A stretch of DNA of 64,000 nucleotides from Strongylocentrotus droebachiensis (lineage: Eukaryota; Echinodermata; Echinoidea; Camarodonta; Strongylocentrotidae). The DNA lies in assembly GCA_035222895.1 (NCBI GenBank), contig JAVYIG010007236.1, positions 41,209-105,208 on the forward strand. The letters run 5' to 3'. Under the pieces are notes generated by a model that was given only the letters and a program-made list of their open reading frames with translations, had not been told where the DNA came from and did no database searches. Position numbers and translations under genes: made by a program. Positions 1-13,300 of the stretch are shown here, piece after piece (positions within the stretch are counted from its first letter, which is position 1; every line of letters begins with the position of its first letter).

Positions 1-47
1 GCCGCATCGTAATTTATCCATACATTTGCATCCATTATTATAGCTTA

Positions 48-135
48 ACAATAGGTAGGGTTAGTTTGAGGGTTGGGGTTGAGGCTGGGGTTAGGGGTAG
101 GGTTGGGGTTAGGGTTAGAATTAGGGTTGTGGTTA
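48..135. repeat. Degenerate telomere-like GGGTTAG tract
   Basis: About 90 bp built of GGGTTAG/GGGTTGG/GGGTTAGAATTAGGG variants. An interstitial telomere-type repeat, not a chromosome end, since unrelated sequence lies on both sides. Confidence 0.6.
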
Positions 136-1082
136 TTTCAGTAAGTTCTCGCTTGTGACGCCAGCAGCGGCGTACTTGAACGCGAAGACTGCGTACGTAT
201 TAACTGGTATCAATAGACAAATACAAAACATACATTTTTTTGGTTTAAATAGTGAAATCGGATAAAAATTATACAGAATATCCCTGAATAAGAAAATACA
301 AAATTAAAAATGCGTGATCTATTGTCCAGGTTTTTTAAAATGTCATCTGATGAATATGAAATAAGCGTTCCAATCATGTATACATTTACGTAAATATAAT
401 TGGGAAAATTGATTAATTCATGCGTAAACTTGGGGCTCCTTTTTAGGGACACTTAATTCTTTAAAAAAAATGAAAGCTAGGGTAAAACATGTAAATCACT
501 ACTCACCAATAAATATTAATTTTTCATGAGACAAATTACAATTTTTTTGTCGAAAAATATGATATCCTGATAACTGGAATAATCCTTGTATTCAATTTAT
601 ATTTTGTACATATAGACACTAATTCTAAGCTTTTTGTTATTGTTCCTCCTGTAAAAATTAAGAATTTTGATACGATATAGATATTAAAAAAAATTAAAGA
701 AATGTCTAATCTGTTAATAAAGGGAGTAAATAAAGTATTTTGTTAAGGTATGACGTCTATGTGCAGTCAATGTTTGCATTTCAACATTATGGATATTCGC
801 GATCTCTTGACTTGTTCTTTTTAAAGTCTTTCCTTGCAACTATTTCTTCTTATTTGTTGTCTTCTTCTTCTTCATCTTTTCTCCCTTTTTTGCATGCAGT
901 GTTCAGCGTAAAATACGCGCTTCTCAAACATATATATATATGTAAAACTTGTTTGTTAAATATGTATTTATAAATTATACACAAACACAAATTTTAGTAC
1001 ATATATGTAAATATAAATACTTATATATCTCTTTATTGATTAGATTCAACGATTGATATTAAAGCCATGTTTTTTTCAACAG
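136..1082 (+). other. Intron upstream of first visible exon
   Basis: AT-rich, with short TTC and TA microsatellite runs near 845-950. I see no exon. By the alternation rule a type-D HYR exon should precede it outside the window. Confidence 0.45.
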
Positions 1083-1346
1083 CTACACATAATGAACCGG
1101 TTGCCATCCAGGGTTGCCCTGACAACATCGTTGTCAACATCGATGACAACGCTTCGAATGCGCCGTCGATCTCATGGTTCGAGCCCGTACTCAACAGTTG
1201 GTCCAGCTGTCCCAGAATGGACTTTCTAGGAACAGGAACTAATGGAGGCAATTTCACTTTGGGCATAACAGAGCTGTCCTATAATGCCAGTGATGCTGCA
1301 GGAAATACAGACGTTTGCCAATTTGTTGTGATAGTGCAAAGGTCTA
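1083..1346 (+). CDS. HYR domain exon 1 (type C-like)
   Basis: Follows a pyrimidine-rich acceptor ending at 1082. Encodes a complete HYR domain: GCPDNIVVNID near the start, a central FLGTG turn, then ASDAAGNTDVCQF, the classic HYR end. The phase-1 donor at 1347 keeps the downstream frame; the stronger-looking GT at 1342 would break it. The exon before it should be outside the window. Confidence 0.75.
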
Positions 1347-4300
1347 GTGGTCAGTTATCATTCCCATACTATTATTATTATCATCATTATTATTGTCATT
1401 ATTTTCATTAAGTATTGCATTGATGACTTATCGTTAATGTCTTGTTTCTCGTCGCGTTCTGCATTGTTAGCTTTCTTTGGTTTGATGACTTTCGCTAATC
1501 TCTTGTTCTAGTCCGCGTTCTTTATTCTTATGCTTTGCATTGACGACTTTCTTAAATATCTTGTTCTTTTTCGCGTTATGAGTCCTTATTGTATTGCCGA
1601 CTTTCGTCAATGCCTTAATTTTTCTTCTTCGCGTTCTGAATTCTTATTGCATTTACGACTTTCGTCAATGGCTTGTTTCCGTTCGTGTTCTGAATTCGTG
1701 TTCTTTTTATTCGTCGTCTTCTTCTTTTTCACTAAAATTCCGAAAAGGTATAACTATACCGTTTCGGAATGGTTATACGATGAATGTGTTGTGTGTAGAC
1801 ACGGGTATGTATACTGTATGGTCTTTACAGAGGCGGTCAGTGGAGCCAGACGTATATCGTCTCAGTCCAGAATCTGGCCTATTTAATTTTGATCTCCACC
1901 ACACCAACCTCCCCCTACATACTTGCTGCCAGTCGAAGATGGCGTGATGTGGGCTGTTGATCGTATAATATGGGTTCGTTGATAACGCCATCATCGGCGG
2001 CTTGAATCAATTGAGGTTATTTAATATAAGGAGCCAGCCATATTCTGGACTGATACAGTCTCAGCGGAACAGCCGTCGATATCAAAGACTGAAGGTACGA
2101 CATGCGTCCAGAATATAATTAACATCAGTGTATAAGATATTCACTGTTATAACGGCACATTAATACTTTGTTAAATTTTGTTCACTAGTATCATTTTACT
2201 GTTTTAGTAAAGCATGTGAAATATTACGTATTAGGACAATTATTACCACCTTGACAATCACCCCTCAGAAAATTACCCCCCCCCCCCCCCGGAAAACTAC
2301 CCCCACGGACAATGACCCCCGGAAAATTACACACGAGCCAAGAACAACCACCCCGAGGACAACTACCCCCACCATGAAAACTATCTCTATAGAAAAATTA
2401 TCCCCCCTAAAGGACATCCGAGGACAACCACCCCTGAGGACAATTAACCCCCCCCCCCCCCCCCGTTCATTAAAGGGGAAGTCTACCCTGATGTTGCTTT
2501 TGATAAAAGCAGAACTTTTTTTCTGGTGGTAATTGTTCGAGGGGGTAATTTTCAGTGGGGTAATAGCCTCGGGGGAAGGGGGGGGGGATTTCCCCTCTTG
2601 GAATTGGCCTTGGTGATTGTCCAGCGGGTAATCGTCCTAGAACTGAAATATTATTCTCTCTATATGGTATGCGAAGGTTTAATCCCATTGTATGTATGGG
2701 AAACAAACTTGTTCCTGTCAAACAGAGTTTTATTGCTATCAAAGTCTGTTCTTTCTCACTTCTTCCAGCGCGGCTTGATTTGTGTTTCTTTGACAATGAT
2801 CCACCGATAGTGACATGTCAAAATGTAACGGCTAACTCAACTTTCCCAAACTCCTTGCTTGAACTGATTGAGAATTTCGATTACACCTACATGGATGAAA
2901 ACCCTTACAATAAGACAAATGGAACTAGGATCCGATTCAACTTCAATATTGGTCCAGATGGAGACCTGCTCCCTCCAGGACACACACCTGTTGAGTTGAT
3001 CGCACAGGATAATTGTGGTGCAGAAGCTACTTGCCTCTTCTATGTAGAGAACAAACGTAAGTATGAATATTTAATGCTATTTCCCGGGCATGTTTATTTG
3101 TTTTAAAGTTAGATAAAGCAGTTATACATTGTATTTTATTCAGCATAGACACTGTGAATACATGTATTCGCATAAGTGAAATTAACAGTGTATGTTTGAG
3201 CCTATTTACTTTGTGTAATTGGTTGTCATTATCTGTTTTTTGGACAATTGCCCTGGTTATCAGAAATTGCCCCTTGATCCTGGCCGCTTATTTCAAGATT
3301 TGCCTGTATTATCAATCCAAATCAAAGTGGTCACTCAATTCAGCGTCTCAAGCAACGTGTTTCGCACAAATCATCGATGAACATTACTCTGTTATATATC
3401 TTATGAAAGAATATTTTATCCCAAATCATTTGGTACCATTTTTGTGTGGTATGTGTTCATGCTTGGATGAAAAGGAGACATCGTTGGCGAGAGTGCAAAA
3501 ATCGACTTGCGCCGAAGTTGCTTATGTGATGTTTGAATAAAACAATTGGGATTTGGGTATTAATTCGGTCTTTGCAGATCCAAATAACATCCCTAACAAA
3601 ATTAATCATGCCACACATATCAAATATCGAATATCAAATATCAACGAACAACTGTGCGCATGTGTGTGGGTGTGTGTGACTTTGCCCTTTGCAAAAAACA
3701 TATGCAATGCATTTCATTTGATACATTCAATTCATTCTCTCACTCCGCTAATCCCAACATAATACATAATGTAGGCATCACTTTGGCGCAAGTCGATTTT
3801 TGCACTCTTGCAAAGAATTCCACTTGTTCATCCATGCGTGAACACATACCACACAAAAATGCTACCAAATGATTTGGGTTAAAAAACTCTTTCATAAGAT
3901 GTATAATAATTTACTGTTCATAGATGATTTTAAAAATGATTAGCAATTTTCTAGGTGTAAATTTTTTTTTGACTCACACGCTATATGACAGATTTATTCT
4001 AATATATCCGTTACCATTGTTGCCTGAATGATCAATTCCGAATGTATTCCCTCAAAATACGTTTATTCATGCCAATAGGCTTACTAATCTACTTGCAATT
4101 CCTAGGAATTGCCCCCCAAACCACGCATGTATAGACTTCTCTTTAGAAATCTAGCCATCTGAGTGGTCGAAATTTGAGTCGTTATTTTAACCATGCCCGT
4201 AAAGAAACGAACAATGCCAGTAACGGTCAATAAGCTCATGAGAAAGATTCCCGTTGCCCCGGGTAACGGGAAAATAGTTAAATTGTGCTGAGTTCCTCAT

Positions 4301-7300
4301 TGGATTACGTATACAAAATTTCTTTGAGCGAGCGCGGATACCATACAATGTGTGTGCCTAAAGGTGGTTATTTTTCTATTTTATTTCCTGTAGGTATCCA
4401 TGACACAGTAGCCATTCCAACATCGTTGGGCTAGCTACTTGAATATTTAAGTGTTGGGTTATTTTGTCCACCACTATTTATACCGGTCCTTTTTGTAGAT
4501 AAATTATGAGTTTGTGGACGTGCGTGTTTGTGCGTGTTTGCTTGCGCGCGCGTGTGTGTTTAAGTTCCCCATCGCAGTTTCCAACCTGGGTATCATTTGA
4601 GTCAGTTTGTAGTCAAAGGCAATGGGCTGATCATTCTCGCTAGACCAACTTGCATCTCCCTAATCACATGAATCAGTTGGTTAACTTTTGTATAAAAAGG
4701 TACTGAACAGTAAATTATCCAGTTTTGTCTTTACAATTGGCAATCCTTTCCCTCTCATCTCCTTGAAGAGTGTCCACAAAATTATGCATAAGCCTATACA
4801 CACGGCCCTCACTCAATCGTTGGAAATGCCTATCAGTTCTCACTTTTCCCGGTTATTACCTTAAACATGACAGATATTTATATAATACCTTGCTTCATTT
4901 TACCGACAGAGGATGGAGTTACATAATTTTTCTATAGACATTTACGTAGGTGTTCAAAGTATTTAACAACAAAAAATTTTTTTTTCGAATTTGACGCGCA
5001 GATAACTGAATTTAATCTGATAAACCAATCTTTGGACAGCATATTGAAAACTGGACAAATGACACCTCGTTTCCAATATACCTCCTCCTTAACCCTAATA
5101 AGGCCGGGGGGGCTATTATGCCCCCCCCTCCACGATTTTTCTGATTGTTCGAGAACGCATATGGATGGAGCCTCGCCGCTCGCTGACTTTTTTCTTTAGA
5201 GTCTTGCGCATCTTTAACAAAAAATAAAAAATAAATCGGACCTATAGTTACAAGGTCACGTGACCTTTTGTCTTTGCATGTCAGCCCGAAAATCGCTCAT
5301 TTTTGTGATTTGTGTACAAAACATATGGAAATGGTTATTGGGTCTTGTTTAAAGTTTAGGTGGTTGTTTTGGGAGTCAAAATAGTTGAATTGTAGGAAGA
5401 AATGAAAAAGAAAAAAAAAACAATAACATAAATAAGTTAAAAAAACAATGAAATACATAAGAAAATATCAAAACAAGAGATAACATAAGGAATAAGCTGG
5501 CTCTTCCAATTTTTTTTGTCGTATTATTGTTCCAAATGGTCTAATGAATATATGTAGTGAAAAAGAATGCTTAAATATGAATAATATAGGATTTAATGGT
5601 AAAAATGTGATTTTATGACGTTATTTGCATACATTACCATAAATATGCATATGAGGGATTTTTTTCAAAAAATTGAAATTGTCATATTGTTCTATACACT
5701 TCACTTGACATGCGTGCAAATTTTCGCGGAGATCGGCCGTTTCACGGCCGAGATCTTAGGGGGGGGGGGGGGGGCATAATGCCCCCCCCCCCCCGGCCGT
5801 AGTAAGACTTCAAATAGCCCGGCCTTATTAGGGTTAAATCAATAACGATCATGCCTTGAATTATTCTTGAATAATCAGGAACAGAACAAGAAGCCTATAA
5901 TCACATTTCAATTTGTCTCTACGACCTTGACTTTAGGCGTGATAACCACAACATCTGATTTACGTGTCGTCATATGATGATGCATACTAGTCACACATTC
6001 AACAGCTAAAATAACTTTAACTATTCAAATTGAATTGGGTTAACAAAGCCCCCCCCCCCTCCCCAACAAAAAGATCATGTATATTGCCTCGCTTTGACCT
6101 TCGACCTTCTTAACCACAAATCAAATCACTTCGTCTCGCTATCGTATAATGCTTACTAACATTAAATGGGAGGTTCAAAGCTCAAATTGTCCTTGCTTAA
6201 ACCCTGAAATTTCATGGAAAATTACCACTTTGTCATTGGCGTTTTACCTCCTTCGCCTCCTTATATACCTGTACCACAAAATCTCACCTGATTGGCTTCA
6301 TCTAGGGACGCGTACTATGAACAGACTGAAAACTCATATTGGCCTTTAATTTGAGAACCAGTCCTGAATGATATTTGACATTTGACATAATTTCTCACAA
6401 ATCTAATCAGATTGCCTTCCTATGAAGAAACATACTATCAACAAAATTATATTCCATACCTCAAATGGCTCTTGAGATATTGCGATAACAAAAATGCGGG
6501 ACGGAAGTGGGCAACCCGAAAATATAATCCTCTGGATACACCTTCGGTAATAAAGCGGAGGCATAAACATAATAGCTCCCGGAAGCTCTTTCTTTTAAAG
6601 GATGAACAGATTTCAGAAGTTGGACCCGAAATTGCCTAATATGTACATGCTATTTAATGTCGAGGCAATTTTTTTTGGGTTATTTTTACAGTCATCGAGT
6701 TGCCAGTCAACTGCCCGGACTTGAATCGCACAATTAGCACTGATCCAGACCAAGCGACGTATACTTTTAACCCAGATTTCGGAGCAGATAACGTCACCAA
6801 ATCTGTAGACGGTTACAGATATCACGGAGGTGATGTCTCGGTAAATCTTACTTTAGGAGGATCCCCAGTTGGGAGCAGTGTGTCCATAGGAACCCATGAC
6901 GTGATTGCACTCATCTATGATGATGAGTTGAGTAAGACATGCACGGGCATCTATATCGTCAAAGGTAATGGGTACATGGACAGCAACTTGCATTTTATTA
7001 GTTTTGTATCAATTATATTATTAAAGACTGAAGATAATATTGATCTTAAAAACACCTTTTCATGTTTATGAGAAATTAAACTGTGGTTACGGTTCGTTGA
7101 TAGTATCATTATGTGCCAAAACAACAATGGACAAAGCCATATATCTGGTAAAAGAATCGTCACATGATTTAACAAAAGTTGTATCCTCCTTGTCTTTCTT
7201 CTTATTCACTGCCTTGGAAGAATTCATCCCCTTTAAATAATTTATGTTAACCTAGCTATTTATGCGTGGACAGCTATTGAAAAACTCTGTGTCCTTTCTG

Positions 7301-10300
7301 TTTCTGCATGTTCAAAAATAAGCTTTTGTATGCTTTCAATTAACTATGCATTAATATATTTAATGTTTTTATAGACACAGATCCTCCTATCTTGACATGT
7401 TCCAATGTAACTCTCGACTTGGATCTCGATTCACCAAACACCTTTTCTGGATTGACGAATGGTACAACCTATACTTACAAAGATGCAAGTGCTGACCCGA
7501 ATGGGGTTACTTATAACGTCTCAGAAGGTGACCTGTTTCCTCCAGGATACACACCAGTAACACTGTTAGCAGTCGATGCATATAACAACTCAGATACCTG
7601 CCTATTCTACCTATGGAACACACGTAGGTCCAATGAGACATTGTTTCATGAAGATTATGAGTCGTCCAGTAATATATTAAGCAAATGACTACTGTTGGTG
7701 AAGGTGATTGAACATACTATCACTTCCGAGGTGACCTGGATGTATCTATCTTTCAGAAGCGAGGAGGTGATAGATTGCCATCGCTTGCAACCAAAAGCTG
7801 ATTATTTGCTTTATATTCCAAATCGGAAACATTTCACTTCTTCCGTCATTTAAGAGCAACAAGTCATCAATTTACAGCTAGCAAACGGTGTACGATACGT
7901 ACACAGTGCATGCAATATGGTGGTGTGACCATAATATGAAGGGGTGACCAAAGTTCGCGGACATTTTAGAACATATTACAAAATGTGATATTCGTACTAC
8001 GATTTCTCATATTCTACACAAATTTATTGATTTCATTTATTACCAAAGGGACGGCGAAGTTTTTAACTACAGATTAGTTCAACTAGAAAATGTTATCGTC
8101 GAAGGATTTCGGAGATATCGCGATCTAAAAATTCGATGTCCGATCGTTCGTGCGCGCTGCATCTAAAAAAGTCATAAAAACAACGAGACCTAACTTCACG
8201 CACGGGAGTTTACAGTTGATTTATCAAAAAGTGTGATCCATCAAAAATAAGGTAATATCATAATTTGCAAGGCAAGATATCATACAATCAGTTAGTACCA
8301 CTGTTTACTTACAATTTTGAGGAAATCTGCTTTAAAATTGAAGATTTTCAGACCCTTATCGGTAAGTTGATCATTTTTCCGAACGGACGCAAAATATTGC
8401 AAAATTTGCCGATCTTTTGTCAATATTTTCACAATTTCGTACCCAATTCCAAAGAAAATTTCACTTCTGGGTAATTTTATGTTCCTCTTTCCATTGGTGA
8501 TATCAGATTTTCGTAATCTTACTGATATTTTGAGATAGCGAACTTAGGTCACGCGCGAACTTTGGTCACACCACCATACTTCTCGCTTGGCCAAAGTTCG
8601 CGTACTAGCACTTAAAGCGCTTAAAGAGGAGAGCAATACGCAGCGTATACAATTATGTTCAGTGAAATTGCGTTGCACTGTGTAGCCTATCTACACAGTG
8701 TGACGAACCTTTTGCTTCTCCCAGCAATGATGGGCGAACTATCTTTCATCACGTAATTTACTTTTGACCAATCGTAGAGCAAGATTCTTAGTATGTGGAA
8801 TATAATATACGAATATACAATACCTGTCGAGGGTATAGCAAAAACTATGCGCTAATGAAGAGGCATAAATAGTAACTTTCCCGAGAGGAAATTTATATCA
8901 AACTTACTATACCCGAAGCAAGCCTCGGGTATAATAAATTAGAGATACATTTTGCTTCGAGGAAAAGTTACTATTTAGGCCGCTTCATTAGCTCATAGTC
9001 TGCTAGAGCCAAGACAGACATTGTATATCTGTTTTATATTCCTCATAAGCAGCTCACTTTTACAAAGGAACTATTACAAAGCCTGTATTTTTTTTTTTTT
9101 GCTGTAGTATTCACCGTTTTGATTCTGAGATCCAGCATATAGAAGTTAGAACTGCGAGAGAAGGAGGTCTGTGGCTTCGGTATCCACAGGATCATCATCA
9201 AAATCGGCTTTTATTTCCTTACACAAATCCTGAAACATAGAAAATCTGTACCTGATCTGTTTCTTCGTGTTTCTGCTGTCATTTCCTTCGTTAAATTTAA
9301 ACGCTTCTTCCACATTTAACAGATGAAAACAGGGAAAGTCGGCAGCAAATTTGTCGAACTATGTTTTTCAGCTGCTTTTCTCAATGCGCTATCCCACGCG
9401 CACGCCGCGCTCGAACTCTAGCGATGACCTTACACACCATGCATACCGGCTAGAGAAACTTCAAGCGAGGGGTTTAGCTTGCGCGCTCGTTGTTCTCCAA
9501 ATATCAGAAATTTAGATATCGATCGCAGAAATATCGGTTATCGGTGGAAAAATGGATTCCGGAATGTACTATACCACTCCAAATAGTAAATGTTCTCACC
9601 CCCTCAAATTTATAGTGAAACTATACCTTGTTTGTGCTCTGTACAATCGCAATGCAAAAAAATTATACATGAGGGATATAATAATTATTAGCGATGTTAC
9701 AATCAAATACTGGAAGAACTTGCAACTGCTACACGACATTATGTTGAAAATTGCCACTGGGTTCTTCGGGAGGTGTAATTCACCCTGATGAGGAATGTTG
9801 CACTGCAAATCTTGATATTTCCCATTTCTGATAGAGATACTTGTATCAAACTTTAGCAAGGAAATACTTTACTTTACGAGCAAGTATTTGATAATTAAGG
9901 AAATTCAAAAATAATGTTTGTGTTACATCAACTTACACTTTAATACTGAGTTACCAACCGTCTTTTCCTATAATTGTATTTGTTTGCAGTTACCGAGTTA
10001 CCCGTGCACTGCCCGAACTTGAATCGCACAATAAGCACTGATCCAGACCAAGCGACGTATACTTTTACCCAAGATTTCGGAGCAGATAACGTCACCAGGT
10101 CGTTGGATGGTTACAGATATCACGGAGGTGATGTCTCGGTAAATCTTACTTTGGGAGGATTTGCGGTTGGGAGTAGCGTGTCCATAGGAACCCATGCCAT
10201 GATTGCACTCATCTATGATGAAGAGTTGAGTAAGACATGCACGGGCATCTATATCGTCAAAGGTAATGGGTGCATAGAAAGGAACTTACATTTTATTCAT

Positions 10301-13300
10301 TTTATATCAATTATATTATAAAAGACTGAAAATATATTGATCTTATAAACTGTGTTTCATGTTTATATATAAGAAATTTAACTGTGGCTACGTTTCATTG
10401 ATAGTATCATTATGTACTACCACAAAAAAGGACAATGCCAACAATCTGGCGAAAGAATCATCACATGATTACAAACAAGTTTTGTTCTAGCTCTTTGTCT
10501 TTCTTTAGATTCACTGCTTTGGAAGAATTCATGCCCTTTTAATAATTTATAACCTATTTGGCGAGGATGCGTGGTCTACAGAAGACAATTTCGTACAGTC
10601 TTCTTAATCTACGACGCTTTAATCTAATGCACATAGTGTGGAAGAGAAGGCACCGGTAATACGATTCCGTTAGAGTCTCGGAAGTCAATGGATTTGGAAA
10701 GACAGCTGAACAAACATTACAATTTAAACACGTTTACTGACAATTTTATATTGAAAAACTTGCCTTTCTGCTTCTTCATGTTCAAAAATAAGCTTTTGTA
10801 TGGTTTCAATTAACTATGCATTTATATATATATATTTTTTTTTATAGACATAGATCCTCCTATCTTGACATGTTCCAATGTAACTCTCGACTTGGATCTC
10901 GATTCACCAAACACCTTTTCTGGATTGACGAATGGTACAACCTATACTTACCAAGATGCAAGTGCTGACCCGAATGGGATTACCTATAACGTCTCAGAAG
11001 ATGACCTGTTTCCTCCAGGATACACACCAGTAACACTGTTGGCAGTCGATACATATAACAACTCAGATTCCTGCCTATTCTACGTACAGAACACACGTAG
11101 GTCTGATGAGACATTGTTTAATGAAGATTATGATTCGTCCAGTGATATAGCAATTATTAGCGATGTTACAATCAATTACTGGAAGAACTTGCAACTGCTA
11201 CACGAAATGGTGCAAATTGCCACTGGGTTCTTCGGGATGTGTAATTCACCTTGACGAAGCATGTTGCACTGCAAATCTTGATATATTCCAATTTCTGATA
11301 AAGGTTCTTGTAACAAACTTTAGCAAGGGAATTCCTTACTTTACGATCAAATGTTTTGTAATCTAGGAAATTCAAAACTTATTTTGTGTTACATCAATTT
11401 ATACTTTAATACTGAGTTACCAACGGTCTTTTATTATCAATGTAACTTTTTGCAGTTACCGAGTTGCCTGTGGACTGCCCGAACTTGAATCGCACAATAA
11501 GCACTGATCCAGACCAAGCGACGTATACTTTTAACCCAGATTTCGGAGCAGATAACGTCACCAAGTCGTTAGATGGTTACAGATATCACGGAGGTGATGT
11601 CTCGGTAACTCTTTCTTTAGGAGGATCCCCAGTTGGGAGCAGTGTGTCCATAGGAACCCATGCTATGATTGCACTCATCTATGATGAAGAGTTGAGTAAG
11701 ACATGCACGGGCATCTATATCGTCAAAGGTAACGGGTGCATAGAAAGGAACTTACATTTTATTCAGTTTATATCAATTATATTATAAAAGACTGAAAATA
11801 TATTGATCTTATAAACTGTGTTTCATGTTTATATATAAGAAATTTAACTGTGGCTACGTTTCATTGATAGTATCATTATGTACTACCACAAAAAAAGGAC
11901 AATGCCAACAATCTGGCGAAAGAATCATCACATGATTACAAACAAGTTTTGTTCTAGCTCTTTGTCTTTCTTTAGATTCACTGCTTTGGAAGAATTCATG
12001 CCCTTTTAATAATTTATAACCTATTTGGCGAGGATGCGTGGTCTACAGAAGACATTTTCGTCCAGTCTTCTTAATCTACGACGCTTTAATCTAATGCACA
12101 TACTGTTGAAGAGAAGGCACCGGTAATACGATTCCGTTAGAGTCTCGGAAGTCAATGGATTTGGAAAGACAGCTGAACAAACATTACAATTTAAACACGT
12201 TTACTGACAATTTTATATTGAAAAACTTGCCTTTCTGCTTCTTCATGTTCAAAAATAAGCTTTTGTATGGTTTCAATTAACTATGCATTTATATATATAT
12301 TTTTTTTTATAGACATAGATCCTCCTATCTTGACATGTTCCAATGTAACTCTCGACTTGGATCTCGATTCACCAAACACCTTTTCTGGATTGACGAATGG
12401 TACAACCTATACTTACACAGATGCAAGTGCTGACCCGAATGGGATTACCTATAACGTCTCAGAAGATTACCTGTTTCCTCCAGGATACACACCAGTAACA
12501 CTGTTGGCAGTCGATACATATAACAACTCAGATTCCTGCCTATTCTACGTACAGAACACACGTAGGTCTGATGAGACATTGTTTAATGAAGATTATGATT
12601 CGTCCAGTGATATAGCAATTATTAGCGATGTTACAATCAATTACTGGAAGAACTTGCAACTGCTACACGAAATGTTGCAAATTGCCACTGGGTTCTTCAG
12701 GATGTGTAATTCACCTTGACGAAGCATGTTGCACTGCAAATCTTGATATATTCCAATTTCTGATAAAGGTTCTTGTAACAAACTTTAGCAAGTGAATTCC
12801 TTACTTTACGAGCAAATGTTTTGTAATCTAGGAAATTCAAAACTTATTTTGTGTTACATCAATTTATACTTTAATACTGAGTTACCAACGGTCTTTCATT
12901 ATCAATGTAACTTTTTGCAGTTACCGAGTTGCCTGTGGACTGCCCGAACTTGAATCGCACAATAAGCACTGATCGCGACCAAGCGACGTATACTTTTACC
13001 CCAGATTTCGGAGCAGATGACGTCACCAAGTCGTTATATGGTTACAGATATCACGGAGGTGATGTCTCGGTTAATCTTACTTTGGGAGGATTCACGGTTA
13101 GGAGTAGCGTGTCCATAGGAACCCATGCCATGATTGCACTCATCTATGATGACGAGTTGAGTAAGACATGCACGGGCATCTATATCGTCAAAGGTAATGG
13201 GTGCATAGAAAGCAACGTACATTTTATTCATTTTGTATCAATTATATTATAAAAGACTGAAGATATATTGATCTAATCAACTTTGTTTCATGTTTATAAG

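Larger units (their letters stand above)
7674..9676. mobile_element. Two-kb composite insertion in the intron of HYR unit 1
   Basis: The intron sequence following the type-D exon in the other units (GCAATTATTAGCGATGTTAC) is interrupted here and resumes near 9677. The inserted DNA contains the inverted-repeat elements at 7916-8578 and 8835-9004 plus unassigned sequence. It accounts for this unit being about 2 kb longer than its sisters. Confidence 0.7.

Noticed and set aside
1067-1411. Start codon of the HYR gene at ATG 1067
   Set aside because: It lies in the polypyrimidine tract of an acceptor; no signal peptide follows and the HYR exon starts at 1083.
3154-3540. 128-residue plus-strand frame
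   Set aside because: Overlaps the arm of the fold-back element at 3369-3928; no start context or homology I recognise.
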